Positions 53,333 to 62,200 are shown, counted from the stretch's first letter. The stretch: 64,000 nt of DNA from Algoriphagus sanaruensis (GCF_001593605.1 NZ_CP012836.1:868001-932000); one strand, 5' to 3'. Notes: generated from the letters alone by a model not told the origin. Translations and numbers: made by a program.

Positions 53333-55426
53333 TTGTCTGGAATTTTTGATACTCGCATCGAATACCTCAAAGGTGTAGGCCCTCAAAAGGCCGAGCTCCT
53401 GAATAAGGAACTGAATATTTTCACCTATGGAGACATGCTTCAGCATTATCCATTTCGATATGAGGATCGGACCAAATTTTTTAAAATCCGTGAGCTTAAT
53501 GATGAATTAGAAAATGTCCAAGTCATCGCCAGAATCAAAAATGTCGAACTGATCGGCGTTGGCAGTAAAAAAAGACTGGTTGCTCACGTGTTTGATGAAA
53601 CAGGTGAAATGGAAATGACTTGGTTCAAAGGGATTCAATGGGTTCAAAAAAAACTTCCCGCTGGAGCTGCATTTATATTTTTTGGTAAGCCTGCACAGTA
53701 TGGTAGAAAATGGTCCATGGCACATCCCGAAATGGAACCAGTCACTGCGGCAAACGAAAAGCGAAATAATTTTCAACCCGTTTATTCCACTACAGAGAAG
53801 CTCCGCGCCAAGTTTTTAGATTCTCGTGGGCTTTCGAAAATCCTTGAAGTTCTAGTTCCTCAGGTTTTTTCCCATATTCCAGAAACGCTATCTCCAGAGA
53901 TCCTGCATCAATACCAATTGCTTGGGAAGCAGGAATCAGTCAGGCAGATTCATTTTCCAAGTTCACCAGAATTACTGCATCGAGCTCGAAAACGACTGAA
54001 ATTTGAAGAGTTTTTTTATCTACAGCTTAGACTTCTGATGCTCAAGGTGAGCCGGACGGAAAAGTATCGTGGACAGGTCTTAGCCAATACAGATCTGCTC
54101 ACGGATTTCTATAAAAATCACATTCCTTTTGATTTGACGAATGCTCAAAAGCGAGTGATTCGGGAGATTTTTTCAGATATGAAGTCAGGAAAACAGATGA
54201 ATCGCTTGGTTCAAGGGGATGTTGGAAGTGGCAAGACTATGGTGGCTTTTATTGCGACCTTGCTTGCGATCAGTTCGGGTGCTCAGGCCTGCCTGATGGC
54301 ACCCACGGAGATTTTGGCAAACCAGCATTTTGAAGGTCTCAAAGGATATGCAGAAATGATGGGACTAAAAATCGCGCTTCTCACCGGGTCAACCAAAAAG
54401 CCTGCCCGCAAAATCATTCATGAAGAATTGCTCAATGGTGAGTTGAAAATTTTGATTGGAACCCATGCCTTGCTGGAGGATGTTGTCCAATTCCAAAATT
54501 TAGGCTTGGCCATCGTGGATGAGCAGCACCGCTTTGGGGTAGCTCAACGCGCAAAACTTTGGGCAAAGAATGAGGAATTTATTCCCCATGTTTTAGTCAT
54601 GACAGCCACTCCGATTCCGAGAACTTTGGCAATGACGCTATACGGAGACTTGGATGTATCTGTCATCGATGAATTGCCTGCTGGAAGAAAACCGATTCAG
54701 ACGGTACATCGATACGACAAGGACCGACTCAAAGTATTCGGGTTCATCAATGAGGAGATCATAAAAGGGCGGCAGGTGTATATCGTCTATCCCTTGATTG
54801 AAGAATCCGAAAAAATGGATTTGAAAAACCTGATGGATGGCTACGAGAGTATTGCGAGAGCTTTTCCCCAATATCACCTCAGCATAGTCAATGGAAATAT
54901 GAAAGCCGAAGACAAAGACTACGAAATGCAGCGCTTTGTCAAGGGGGAAACACAAATCATGGTAGCAACTACGGTGATTGAGGTGGGGGTCAACGTGCCT
55001 AATGCTTCTGTGATGGTGATTGAGAATGCAGAGCGATTTGGATTATCTCAGCTTCATCAGCTTCGTGGACGAGTGGGTCGAGGAGCGGAGCAAAGTTATT
55101 GCGTGCTGATGAGTAAGTATGAATTGAGCAAAGATTCAAGAATTCGTTTGGAAACGATGGTTCGAACCAACGATGGGTTTGAAATTGCCGATGTGGATCT
55201 CAGGCTGCGTGGCCCGGGAGATCTGATGGGGACGCAGCAGAGCGGGATTACAGATTTGATTATTGCGGATTTAAGTAAAGACGCAGCTTTACTCACCTTG
55301 GCGAGGGATGCAGCACAACAGCTTTTGGCAAATGATTCTGATCTTTCTCAACCTCAAAATACCTCCATTCTCCGGCAAGTAAAACAGCAGAAAAAAACGG
55401 CCTTGAATTGGAGTAGAATCAGTTGA
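53333..55426 (+). CDS. recG: ATP-dependent DNA helicase RecG
   Basis: 697 aa from a TTG; no ATG fits better at the conserved N-terminus (FDTRIEYLKGVGPQKAELLNKEL). Wedge/OB domain first, then Walker A QGDVGSGKTMVAF, DEQH at IVDEQHRFGVAQR, TATPIPRTLAM and the RecG-specific C-terminal motif RGRVGRGAEQSYC, ADVDLRLRGPGDLMGTQQSG. It remodels stalled forks and Holliday junctions. Single gene. Confidence 0.95.
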   Translation: MSGIFDTRIEYLKGVGPQKAELLNKELNIFTYGDMLQHYPFRYEDRTKFFKIRELNDELENVQVIARIKNVELIGVGSKKRLVAHVFDETGEMEMTWFKGIQWVQKKLPAGAAFIFFGKPAQYGRKWSMAHPEMEPVTAANEKRNNFQPVYSTTEKLRAKFLDSRGLSKILEVLVPQVFSHIPETLSPEILHQYQLLGKQESVRQIHFPSSPELLHRARKRLKFEEFFYLQLRLLMLKVSRTEKYRGQVLANTDLLTDFYKNHIPFDLTNAQKRVIREIFSDMKSGKQMNRLVQGDVGSGKTMVAFIATLLAISSGAQACLMAPTEILANQHFEGLKGYAEMMGLKIALLTGSTKKPARKIIHEELLNGELKILIGTHALLEDVVQFQNLGLAIVDEQHRFGVAQRAKLWAKNEEFIPHVLVMTATPIPRTLAMTLYGDLDVSVIDELPAGRKPIQTVHRYDKDRLKVFGFINEEIIKGRQVYIVYPLIEESEKMDLKNLMDGYESIARAFPQYHLSIVNGNMKAEDKDYEMQRFVKGETQIMVATTVIEVGVNVPNASVMVIENAERFGLSQLHQLRGRVGRGAEQSYCVLMSKYELSKDSRIRLETMVRTNDGFEIADVDLRLRGPGDLMGTQQSGITDLIIADLSKDAALLTLARDAAQQLLANDSDLSQPQNTSILRQVKQQKKTALNWSRIS

Positions 55427-55427
55427 T

Positions 55428-55556
55428 TTACGATTTCAGAATTACGATTTACGATATACAAAAGGACTTCAATCATCTATTTATAAATCTGGACAATTGA
55501 AAATCAGCGTTGAGGTTCTTCGAAATGTCGTAAATCAAAAATCGTAAATTTCAGAC
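55428..55556. repeat. short intergenic inverted repeats
   Basis: GATTTACGATTT near 55434 and the opposite CGTAAATCAAAAATCGTAAAT near 55532 can pair across about 100 bases, and the ATTACGATTTACGAT motif is also repeated within the left side. AT-rich; could be a stem or an old interspersed element. No gene seen. Confidence 0.5.
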
Positions 55557-55560
55557 AGAT

Positions 55561-55893
55561 TTAATTTCCTTTCTTCCCAAAAAGGCTTCCTATTCTTCTA
55601 AAAATTTGTTTTTCCTTTTCCCAGAAAAAAGAAAACTGTCCAAAAATAAACCCATATATCAGAAGGAAAATCTGGTACAAGGGGAGTACCAAGAGTAGGT
55701 ATAAAAGTGTATTCAGCCAGCCATTTTCTCCACCACGTTCTATCCCAAAGAAATCAAGAATGGGGTTTTTAATAAATAAAATGGTAAATCCAGTGCAGGC
55801 AAAAACGACTAACACCATGACTACTTGAAATAAGCTGTCCAATTTCCATTTCGTCTGAAGTCGCTGAAGAAATCCGGGTTTGTCAGTTTGCAT
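55561..55893 (-). CDS. DUF6787-like membrane protein
   Basis: 110 aa from the ATG at 55893 (a longer start at 55920 adds MESFLVLLT). Two spans (about residues 20-42 and 58-86) around a short loop, with the pattern LQTKWKLDSLFQVVMVLVVFACTGFTILFIKNPILDFFG that recalls the DUF6787 family. Function unknown. Confidence 0.68.
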   Translation of the reverse strand: MQTDKPGFLQRLQTKWKLDSLFQVVMVLVVFACTGFTILFIKNPILDFFGIERGGENGWLNTLLYLLLVLPLYQIFLLIYGFIFGQFSFFWEKEKQIFRRIGSLFGKKGN

Positions 55894-55983
55894 GGTCAAA
55901 AGTACTAAGAAAGATTCCAAATAAAAGGGCCAGATTTCTCTGGCCCAATTTCAATTCATAAGAAAGGCTGAATCGATTTTCTA

Positions 55984-57306
55984 TCAATTCCAATCAAACA
56001 CACCCTCATTTAAGCTTTTTAGGGCTTGCGTTTTATACTGTGCATCCACAAGAATAGATACATTGTGTTTGGAGCCTCCGAAGGAAACCATCCGAACAGG
56101 GATTTCTACTAAAGAATCCAAAACGGATTGCAAGGCTCCCTTGGTCTCAGCAACTTGGTTTCCAACTACACAGATGATAGCCTGATTTTGATCGACTTCC
56201 ACCGTACCAAAGTCTCGGAGTTCGGAAACAATTTGGTCCAAATGGCTCAGCTCATCGATCGTCACTGATACGGCCACTTCTGAGGTGGTAATCATATCAA
56301 TTGGGGTTTTGTATTTTTCGAAAATCTCAAAAACCTGACGAAGGAAGCCATAGGCCAATAGCATTCGGCTTGATTTAATTTTTATGGCAGTGATTCCATC
56401 TTTGGCTGCGATGGCTTTCACGCCTGTAGTGTCCACCTTGGCTTTGATCAAAGTCCCTCCAGCATCGGGCTGCATGGTATTTAGCAGTTTGACTGGAATG
56501 TTGTACAACTGGGCAGGCCAAATCGAAGCAGGGTGAAGGATTTTGGCACCGAAATAGGCCAATTCTGCCGCTTCGTCAAATGACATTTCTGCAATTGGGC
56601 GCGTGCGATCCACGACTCGCGGGTCATTGTTGTGCATCCCATCAATGTCAGTCCAGATCTCACAAACGGAGGCTTGAATTGCCGCAGCAACCAAAGAAGC
56701 TGTATAATCACTTCCGCCTCGCTTCAAGTTATCTACCTCATTTCGATGATTTTTACAGATGTATCCTTGGGTGATAAATAGACGCTCATTTGGGTGTTGA
56801 GCCAAAATCGCCTTTAGTCTTTCAGAGATTTTTTCCAGTTCAGGCTCTGAATTTTCATCAATGCTCATGAAATCCAAAGCAGGAAGGAATACCGCAGGAA
56901 TCTGCAATTCTCCTAAAAGGGTGTAGAAAAGCTTGGTAGAAAGCAATTCCCCTTGAGCCAAAATGTCCCGGTTGATTGCTTCGTTGAAGGAGATTTTCAG
57001 AAGGATATTCAAAAACTCGAAATGCTCCTTAATGATATCTTCCGCTTTTTCCCTAGCCTCTGCAGTTTGAAGAAGTGCAGGGTAAAAGGCCAAATAATGA
57101 GCATGCAAGGTGTCAATTCGTTCCTTGGCTAAGGTTTTGTCAGCCGCAGCTAATGCCTCACCGATTCCCACAAGGGCATTGGTAGTGCCAGAAAGTGCAG
57201 AAAGAACCACAATGGTAGGTTCAGTTCCTCGGGTAATGAGGTCCTTGACCTGGTGCATTCGTTCAGGACGGCCCACGGATGTGCCTCCAAACTTCATGAT
57301 TTTCAT
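55984..57306 (-). CDS. aspartate kinase
   Basis: 440 aa, monofunctional. MKIMKFGGTSVG start, GGSDYTASLVAAAI catalytic region near residue 193, DPRVV..RPI loop, then a C-terminal ACT-type regulatory region (VTIDELSHLDQIV; ICVVGNQVAETKGAL). It makes aspartyl phosphate for lysine, threonine and methionine; ACT domains suggest feedback control by one of these. Confidence 0.94.
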   Translation of the reverse strand: MKIMKFGGTSVGRPERMHQVKDLITRGTEPTIVVLSALSGTTNALVGIGEALAAADKTLAKERIDTLHAHYLAFYPALLQTAEAREKAEDIIKEHFEFLNILLKISFNEAINRDILAQGELLSTKLFYTLLGELQIPAVFLPALDFMSIDENSEPELEKISERLKAILAQHPNERLFITQGYICKNHRNEVDNLKRGGSDYTASLVAAAIQASVCEIWTDIDGMHNNDPRVVDRTRPIAEMSFDEAAELAYFGAKILHPASIWPAQLYNIPVKLLNTMQPDAGGTLIKAKVDTTGVKAIAAKDGITAIKIKSSRMLLAYGFLRQVFEIFEKYKTPIDMITTSEVAVSVTIDELSHLDQIVSELRDFGTVEVDQNQAIICVVGNQVAETKGALQSVLDSLVEIPVRMVSFGGSKHNVSILVDAQYKTQALKSLNEGVFDWN

Positions 57307-57331
57307 AACTAGAGTCTATATAGGTTTGAGA

Positions 57332-57808
57332 TTAAAATCCGAGCATTTTGATCGCGGTGATCGCTGCCTCATCGCCTTTGTTTCCATGCTTTCCTCCTGC
57401 ACGATCGAGGGCTTGTTGCTGTGTATTGGGAGTCAATACTCCAAAAATCACAGGTTTGTTGAACTTGAGACTGACGTTAGTGATGCCTTGTGCCACCGCG
57501 TCACAAATGAAATCAAAGTGGCGAGTTTCCCCTTGAATCACGCATCCTAAGCAGATGACGGCATCAATGGTGTCCTCTTGGGCACACCATTGGGCACCGA
57601 GTGAAAGTTCAAATGAGCCGGGCACATTTTTCCGAATGATGTTTTCTTTTTTAGCACCATGCTGGAGCAAGGTTTGGTAGGCTCCTGAATAAAGGGCCTC
57701 GGTTACATCTTCATTCCATTCGGATACCACGATGGCAAATTTCTTTGCGCTGATATCCAAGATATTTTTTGAACTGTATTCGCTTAGGCTTTTGAGAGTG
57801 GTTGCCAT
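57332..57808 (-). CDS. ribH: 6,7-dimethyl-8-ribityllumazine synthase
   Basis: 158 aa, normal size. VVSEWNEDVTEALYSGAYQTLLQHG, KNVPGSFELSLGAQW, CLGCVIQGETRHFDFICDAVAQGI with the catalytic His (TRHFDF), FGVLTPNTQQQALDRAGGKHGNKGDEAA. Builds the lumazine capsid or pentamer of riboflavin synthesis. Lies downstream of the TPR gene and upstream of aspartate kinase on the same strand. Confidence 0.95.
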   Translation of the reverse strand: MATTLKSLSEYSSKNILDISAKKFAIVVSEWNEDVTEALYSGAYQTLLQHGAKKENIIRKNVPGSFELSLGAQWCAQEDTIDAVICLGCVIQGETRHFDFICDAVAQGITNVSLKFNKPVIFGVLTPNTQQQALDRAGGKHGNKGDEAAITAIKMLGF

Positions 57809-57837
57809 AATTCGTTGATATTGAAATTGGTTTAAAA

Positions 57838-57871
57838 CAAAAAAGAGTAAGACCTCAGGGCCTTACTCTTT
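57838..57871 (-). terminator. terminator after the TPR gene
   Basis: On the minus strand AAAGAGTAAG, 10-base loop, CTTACTCTTT, then further T. It separates the TPR gene from ribH. Confidence 0.78.
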
Positions 57872-57891
57872 CGTAAATGCATGTCAAAGCA

Positions 57892-58596
57892 TTACTTAGC
57901 GGCAAGGCCTTCTAAGCGAGCTTTATGTTTTCGAGCAGCAGTGTATTCAAACGACTCGTAGTATTTTTCTTCGATTTCACCGTAGGTTTTGATGGCATCT
58001 TCGATCTTGCCAGCTTCTTCTTGAGCTACCGCAAGCTTTGCCAAGTACTTTGGTGTCATGAATTTATTTTCATTCGTACGCGCAGCCTTGGTATAGTTTG
58101 AAATAGCCGCATCGGTATTTCCTAATTCAAGGTTGGCGTCACCAATCAAAGAATAGGCTTTAGACTGAACCAAATAATCATCAGATGAAAATTCTTCAAA
58201 ATGATCCAAAGCCTCTTGAAAGTTCTTTTGAGAAAGGTAAATCGACCCGATGTAGAAATGAGCCAAGTTTGCTGCGTCAGTTCTTGGATAATCTTCTACA
58301 ATGGAAAGCAATCCTTTGTTGATCCCGTCTCCGTTTAGTGCAAAGTCTACACTATCCTGCTCGAAGAAGTAAACTGCCTGAAACATTTCTTCCTGAGCTT
58401 TTTCATTTTGATTTTGGGTATTAATCTGGAAGAAGAGGATACCTCCTACCAAGATCAAAGCGGCTACCAATACTCCGCCTAATACTTTGCTATTTTTCTT
58501 TAAAAAAGCTTCACTTCTACCGATTTGTTCTGCCAAAACCTCAGGATTTTCCAGAAGATCGTTTGTATGTGCTTTTTTAGATTCCTTTGTTGCCAT
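57892..58596 (-). CDS. tetratricopeptide-repeat membrane protein (YfgM-like)
   Basis: 234 aa. One membrane span near residues 38-55 (VLGGVLVAALILVGGILFF) is followed by a periplasmic TPR region (AHFYIGSIYLSQKNFQEALDHFEEF; AYSLIGDANLELGNTDAAISNYTKA). This is the YfgM/ancillary-translocon-like layout. A -7 box lies at 58618-58625. Partner proteins unknown. Confidence 0.8.
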   Translation of the reverse strand: MATKESKKAHTNDLLENPEVLAEQIGRSEAFLKKNSKVLGGVLVAALILVGGILFFQINTQNQNEKAQEEMFQAVYFFEQDSVDFALNGDGINKGLLSIVEDYPRTDAANLAHFYIGSIYLSQKNFQEALDHFEEFSSDDYLVQSKAYSLIGDANLELGNTDAAISNYTKAARTNENKFMTPKYLAKLAVAQEEAGKIEDAIKTYGEIEEKYYESFEYTAARKHKARLEGLAAK

Positions 58597-58617
58597 TTTT
58601 ACTCAAAATTTCGGTCG

Positions 58618-58644
58618 CAAATATACGGTTTTTATCAAATTCAC
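58618..58644 (-). promoter_or_regulatory. Bacteroidota promoter of the TPR gene
   Basis: On the minus strand TATATTTG (58625-58618) fits the -7 box; TTG at about 58644 is 18 bases upstream and fits the -33 element. Confidence 0.55.
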
Positions 58645-58654
58645 AAGGCCCAAC

Positions 58655-58690
58655 AAAAAAGCCATGAAGTAAGAAAGACTTCATGGCTTT
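58655..58690 (-). terminator. terminator after pdhA
   Basis: On the minus strand AAAGCCATGAAGT, 7-base loop, ACTTCATGGCTTT plus T-run; 13-bp stem. Confidence 0.85.
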
Positions 58691-58711
58691 CGTTGATTAG
58701 GAGTGAGTTGA

Positions 58712-59731
58712 TTATTCCATGACAAATGGATAATCTTCTTGGACGTAAACATCCTTGAAGGCATCCTGTCCATCAGGCCAAGGAGATTCCTCGGCGAATT
58801 TTACCGCATCGTCCACTTGTTTCTTAACCTTTTTCACTACTGCCTCAATTTCCTCTTCGGTCATGAGGTTATTTTCTCGGATAGTAGCCAATACTTGCTC
58901 GATTGGGTCGCGTTGCTTGTATTCCTCTACTTCCTCCTTGGTTCTATATTTCTGTGGATCGGACATTGAGTGTCCTTTGTATCGATAGGTTCTGAATTCC
59001 AATAGGGTAGGTCCATCACCTCGTCTTGCTCGGTCAGCAGCTTCAGCTACAGCCTCGTGAACAGCTTCTACATCCATTCCATCTACTGGGAATGAAGGCA
59101 TGTCATATGCTTCACCGATTTTATACAGTTCAGTCACATTAGACGTACGAGCTACTGAAGTACCCATGGCATAGCCATTGTTCTCAATCACGAAGATGAT
59201 TGGGGATTTATAAAGCATCGCCAAGTTGAACGCCTCGTGAACAGCACCTTGACGAACTGCCCCGTCACCCATTTTGGTGATACATACATTTTTGGTACCG
59301 GCATATTTTTCAGCAAAGCCAATTCCCAAGCCCATCGGAACCTGAGCCCCAACGATCCCATGGCCTCCCATGAAGTTACGTTCCTTGTCAAAAATGTGCA
59401 TGGAGCCACCTTTACCTTTGGTAGTTCCGGTTGCTTTGCCAAAAAGCTCAGCCATCACAGCTCCTGGATCAGTACCCAATCCTAGCGGATGCGCATGGCA
59501 ACGATAGGCGGTAATCCATTTGTCATCCTTGGTCAATGCGGTAATTGCTCCGGATGCGCAGGCTTCTTGTCCAATATATAAATGGCAGAACCCTCTGATT
59601 TTTTGCTGGCCATAAAGCTGACCCGCTTTCTCCTCAAACCTTCTCATTAAGAGCATGCTTTCATACCAGTAAGCATAGGTTTCTTTGGAATATTTCACTT
59701 TGGACTTAGCCGCTGCAGTTTTCTTTGCCAT
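58712..59731 (-). CDS. pdhA: pyruvate dehydrogenase E1 component, alpha subunit
   Basis: 339 aa. TPP-binding GDGAVRQGAVHEAFNLAML near residue 168 with IENN 22 residues later, GAQVPMGLGIGFA, and the phosphorylation-loop-type YRYKGHSMSDPQKYR near residue 262. E1-alpha of a 2-oxo acid dehydrogenase; identity as the pyruvate enzyme is likely because of the overall pattern GHGIVGAQ and length. The beta subunit is not in the window. A -7 box TATATTTG is at 59765-59772. Confidence 0.9.
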   Translation of the reverse strand: MAKKTAAAKSKVKYSKETYAYWYESMLLMRRFEEKAGQLYGQQKIRGFCHLYIGQEACASGAITALTKDDKWITAYRCHAHPLGLGTDPGAVMAELFGKATGTTKGKGGSMHIFDKERNFMGGHGIVGAQVPMGLGIGFAEKYAGTKNVCITKMGDGAVRQGAVHEAFNLAMLYKSPIIFVIENNGYAMGTSVARTSNVTELYKIGEAYDMPSFPVDGMDVEAVHEAVAEAADRARRGDGPTLLEFRTYRYKGHSMSDPQKYRTKEEVEEYKQRDPIEQVLATIRENNLMTEEEIEAVVKKVKKQVDDAVKFAEESPWPDGQDAFKDVYVQEDYPFVME

Positions 59732-59764
59732 ATCGTACTAATCAAAATATGCTATTTTAGGCCC

Positions 59765-59772
59765 CAAATATA
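59765..59772 (-). promoter_or_regulatory. Bacteroidota -7 promoter box of pdhA
   Basis: Minus-strand TATATTTG, about 34 bases before the pdhA ATG. Confidence 0.5.
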
Positions 59773-59822
59773 GTAATCCCGACCTAAAAATCAGGATGTC
59801 ATTTAAATAATTCCCTGCTTCC

Positions 59823-60923
59823 ATGATTCTGGAGTCCTTAGACCTTATCCAGTTTAAAAACCATCTCCAAACCAGCTTGATCTTCAGCCCTCAGATCAAC
59901 TGTCTTTTGGGATTGAACGGCAGCGGGAAAACCAATATTCTCGATGGCATTCACTACCTCTCCTTGACCAAAAGCGCGGTGCAAAGCAGTGACAGTTTGA
60001 ATATTTCGCATGGGCTGGACTTTTTTACCATCAAAGGGAAGCTTCAAATCGAAGGAAAACCATTGGAAGTTCGCTGTTCTTTTGAGTCCGGGAAAAAGAA
60101 ACAAATCTTCCAAAACGGAAAGGTTCTTGACAAAACCAGCGAGCATGTGGGCCTCATCCCGCTCGTCCTGATTGCTCCCGACGATACCGAACTCATCAAA
60201 GGAGGCAGCGAGGGCCGACGAAAATTTTTCGACGGACTCATCTCCCAACTCGACCGTAGCTACCTCGATCAGCTGATCCGTTACCATCATTTTCTCAAGC
60301 AGCGCAATGCTCTGCTCAAGCAGTTTGCTGAGACAGGCAGGCGGGACCTGACCCTGCTCGGGAGCTACGATCAGGAACTCATCCGACTCAGCATCCTGCT
60401 AGCCCGTCGGCGAGCAGAACTGATGCAGGTAATGGGACCGGTGCTTCAGGAATATTACGAGGAGATTTCGCTTGGAAGGGAAAAAGTGGAGGTCATCTAT
60501 GAAACCGAAGCCCTGAGAGAGGATTTTGAGGCTTATTTTCTAAGCCTGCGGCAAAAAGACTTAGCTACCAAAAACAGCAATGCCGGCATTCACAAGGACG
60601 ACTTTGAGTTCCGCATCGGAACCCATCCGCTCCGCAAAATCGGAAGTCAGGGACAGCAGAAGTCTTTTATCATCGCTTTGAAGCTGGCGCAGTTTCAGAT
60701 TTTCGAACAAGCCAAAGGAGAAAAGCCTTTACTTCTTTTGGATGATATTTTTGACAAGCTCGACGATGACCGGATCGCCAAGCTGATGGACTTGGTATCC
60801 AAGGGAACTTTTGGGCAGATCTTTCTGACCGATGCCCGACCGGAGCGATCGAGAGGAATTTTGGGAGAGTTGGATGCAGAGGTTTTCTTTTTTGAAGTGG
60901 AAAAGGGAGAGGTTAAGAAATAA
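59823..60923 (+). CDS. recF: DNA replication/repair protein RecF
   Basis: 366 aa. Walker A GLNGSGKTNILDGIHYLSLTKS near residue 30, APDDTELIKGGSEGRRKFFD, ABC-type signature GSQGQQKSFIIALKLAQF and Walker B LLLLDDIFDKLD near residue 300, H-region FLTDARPER. It loads RecA at gaps. Convergent with a small outer-membrane protein across a perfect hairpin that includes its stop codon. Confidence 0.95.
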   Translation: MILESLDLIQFKNHLQTSLIFSPQINCLLGLNGSGKTNILDGIHYLSLTKSAVQSSDSLNISHGLDFFTIKGKLQIEGKPLEVRCSFESGKKKQIFQNGKVLDKTSEHVGLIPLVLIAPDDTELIKGGSEGRRKFFDGLISQLDRSYLDQLIRYHHFLKQRNALLKQFAETGRRDLTLLGSYDQELIRLSILLARRRAELMQVMGPVLQEYYEEISLGREKVEVIYETEALREDFEAYFLSLRQKDLATKNSNAGIHKDDFEFRIGTHPLRKIGSQGQQKSFIIALKLAQFQIFEQAKGEKPLLLLDDIFDKLDDDRIAKLMDLVSKGTFGQIFLTDARPERSRGILGELDAEVFFFEVEKGEVKK

Positions 60924-60948
60924 CAAAGAGGCCGAAGCCTCTTTGTTA
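60921..60948. terminator. perfect bidirectional hairpin
   Basis: TAACAAAGAGGC, loop CGAA, GCCTCTTTGTTA; the recF stop codon is its first three bases. The core AAAGAGGCCGAAGCCTCT recurs at 61583-61599 and 62203-62219. Confidence 0.8.
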
Positions 60949-61491
60949 CTATTTCAAACGGTATCCCAGATTGAACTCAAAATTAATGGGTAATACTCCA
61001 CCAGTTCCCGTCAAATCGAAGTAATAGATAGGACCCAAACTTCCCAAAACTGTCCACTTCTCATAAACCTTCTTAAATCCCCAGGTGGGACCCACTGCCA
61101 TGCTGTAATTTTCATTGGTTCGCACATTCCCGGCAATTCTCGGCCCGTAAAATAGGTATCTCAAGGCAATGAAATTCTGGCTTCTCCGACCATTCTCAGC
61201 AATCTTCTGGATATTGTAATAACTTCTTGCCTGAACATCCAAAAAGGGAGCGAGCTGACCCTGAAATCCATTTTCACCAAATTCAGTATTAATCCATGGA
61301 TAGGAATAATTGTAACCAATTCCAAAGTTGTATTCTACTGTAGTCTTATTGCCAATGGGATTTTCAAAAGCTATTCCGGGATTTAGGATGTTTAACCTTA
61401 ATTCTTTAGAGGTTTGAGCAAAAGAAATTGTGGTTATCAAAACAAAAAGTGACAATCCTAAAAGAGATCCTATTGTGCCTTTTGTTTTCAT
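60949..61491 (-). CDS. small secreted or outer-membrane beta-barrel-like protein
   Basis: 180 aa. Signal peptide (SLLGLSLFVLITTISFAQ), then alternating beta-like strands rich in Tyr/Gly (VEYNFGIGYNYSYPWINT; YNIQKIAENGRR; LGPIYYFDLTGTGG) ending in FEFNLGYRLK, whose terminal aromatic/basic pattern fits an outer-membrane barrel. Function unknown. Its promoter and start lie in the 126-bp duplicated block. Confidence 0.72.
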   Translation of the reverse strand: MKTKGTIGSLLGLSLFVLITTISFAQTSKELRLNILNPGIAFENPIGNKTTVEYNFGIGYNYSYPWINTEFGENGFQGQLAPFLDVQARSYYNIQKIAENGRRSQNFIALRYLFYGPRIAGNVRTNENYSMAVGPTWGFKKVYEKWTVLGSLGPIYYFDLTGTGGVLPINFEFNLGYRLK

Positions 61492-61510
61492 ATTATTTAA
61501 GATTATTCTA

Positions 61511-61518
61511 CAAAGCTA
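61511..61518 (-). promoter_or_regulatory. -7 promoter box, copy 1
   Basis: Minus-strand TAGCTTTG fits TAnnTTTG, about 20 bases before the ATG at 61491. Confidence 0.6.
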
Positions 61519-61538
61519 GAGGCTTGAAAAATGAAAAG

Positions 61539-61560
61539 AAATACCTAGTGCTAGGTATTT
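61539..61560. promoter_or_regulatory. operator-like palindrome, copy 1
   Basis: AAATACCTAG, TG, CTAGGTATTT: perfect 10-bp arms. It lies about 20-40 bases upstream of the -7 box on the minus strand, a position suited to a dimeric regulator. Confidence 0.6.
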
Positions 61561-61751
61561 TTTAGGTGTTTTGATAAAAAAAAAGAGGCCGAAGCCTCTA
61601 TTATAAATTGAACGACTATATTAAAATTAAGTGATGCTAAACAACTAGCAACTGCAAATAAAATTTCAAAACTAAACCAGCGAAATACTCGATTTTGACT
61701 AAAATAGTTAGATTTTAATTGCGGAAACAAAAAATTAATAGATTAAATGCG

Positions 61752-61883
61752 TTATCTTTTTGTCCGAGTGAGTGCTTTATAGACCCTATATATTAAGTAG
61801 CAAATTATTGTTAAAAAAAATACATTCAAAATTTGCCAAAGGAGTACATTTGACCCAAGAACCGTTAAATCATTGATTTCCAT
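61752..61883 (-). CDS. small membrane protein
   Basis: 43 aa, ATG at 61883 to TAA at 61754-61752: MEINDLTVLGSNVLLWQILN, then a hydrophobic span (VFFLTIICYLIYRVYKAL) and a basic end (TRTKR). One base separates it from the stop of the upstream lipoprotein frame, so the two would be coupled. About 150 bases beyond it hold no gene before the terminator at 61583. Confidence 0.5.
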   Translation of the reverse strand: MEINDLTVLGSNVLLWQILNVFFLTIICYLIYRVYKALTRTKR

Positions 61884-61884
61884 A

Positions 61885-62111
61885 CTACAAAATATTCATT
61901 ATTTTTATACCTTCTCTACCTTCCTTATTTATTCTATCAAGGTTGAAATCATACTTTCCCAGAATTTCATTTATAGAATTTGTAGAAATACTTTTTTCAT
62001 GACCAATTTCAACACATGAGATTGAAAATAGTAAGGAGAACAATAAAACTATAAGTTTTGTGTTTTGTGTTTTGTGTTTTGTGCTTTGAGCTTTGTGCCT
62101 TCTGTTTTCAT
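61885..62111 (-). pseudogene. lipoprotein frame out of phase with its start codon (repeat-tract OFF state or decayed)
   Basis: From the ATG at 62111 the frame gives only 20 residues before a TAG. In another frame the stretch LIVLLFSLLFSISC is a clear lipoprotein signal followed by a short domain ending at the TAG 61887-61885. Between them lie four exact TTTTGTG units (62056-62083, plus-strand sense) and two degenerate ones. Adding one 7-base unit would put the ATG in frame and give a 77-residue lipoprotein. The gene is either phase-variable and now OFF, or dead. Confidence 0.55.
62056..62097. repeat. heptanucleotide tract (TTTTGTG)4 plus two variants
   Basis: Units at 62056, 62063, 62070 and 62077 are exact; CTTTGAG (62084) and CTTTGTG (62091) follow. 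It lies in the 5' coding region of a lipoprotein frame. Confidence 0.85.
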
Positions 62112-62130
62112 ATTATTTAAGATTATTCAA

Positions 62131-62138
62131 CAAAGCTA
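62131..62138 (-). promoter_or_regulatory. -7 promoter box, copy 2
   Basis: Minus-strand TAGCTTTG, 20 bases before the ATG at 62111. Confidence 0.6.
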
Positions 62139-62158
62139 GGGGCTTGAAAACTGAAAAG

Positions 62159-62180
62159 AAATACCTAGTGCTAGGTATTT
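62159..62180. promoter_or_regulatory. operator-like palindrome, copy 2
   Basis: Same 22-bp palindrome as at 61539-61560, same position relative to promoter and start. Confidence 0.6.
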
Positions 62181-62200
62181 TTTAGGTGTTTTGATGAAAA

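Larger units (their letters stand above)
61474..61599. repeat. 126-bp duplicated block, copy 1 (promoter, operator-like palindrome, terminator, ATG)
   Basis: Matches 62094-62219 at all but 5 positions (620 bases apart). On the minus strand it holds, in order, a terminator hairpin, the palindrome at 61539-61560, a -7 box TAGCTTTG (61518-61511) and the ATG at 61491. Confidence 0.9.

Noticed and set aside
53243..53446. Minus-strand open frame over the recG start
   Set aside because: It overlaps the conserved N-terminus of RecG and has no own signal.
55428..55556. Small RNA between recG and the DUF6787-like gene
   Set aside because: The inverted repeats are AT-rich and lack a promoter box or T-run, so only a repeat is recorded.
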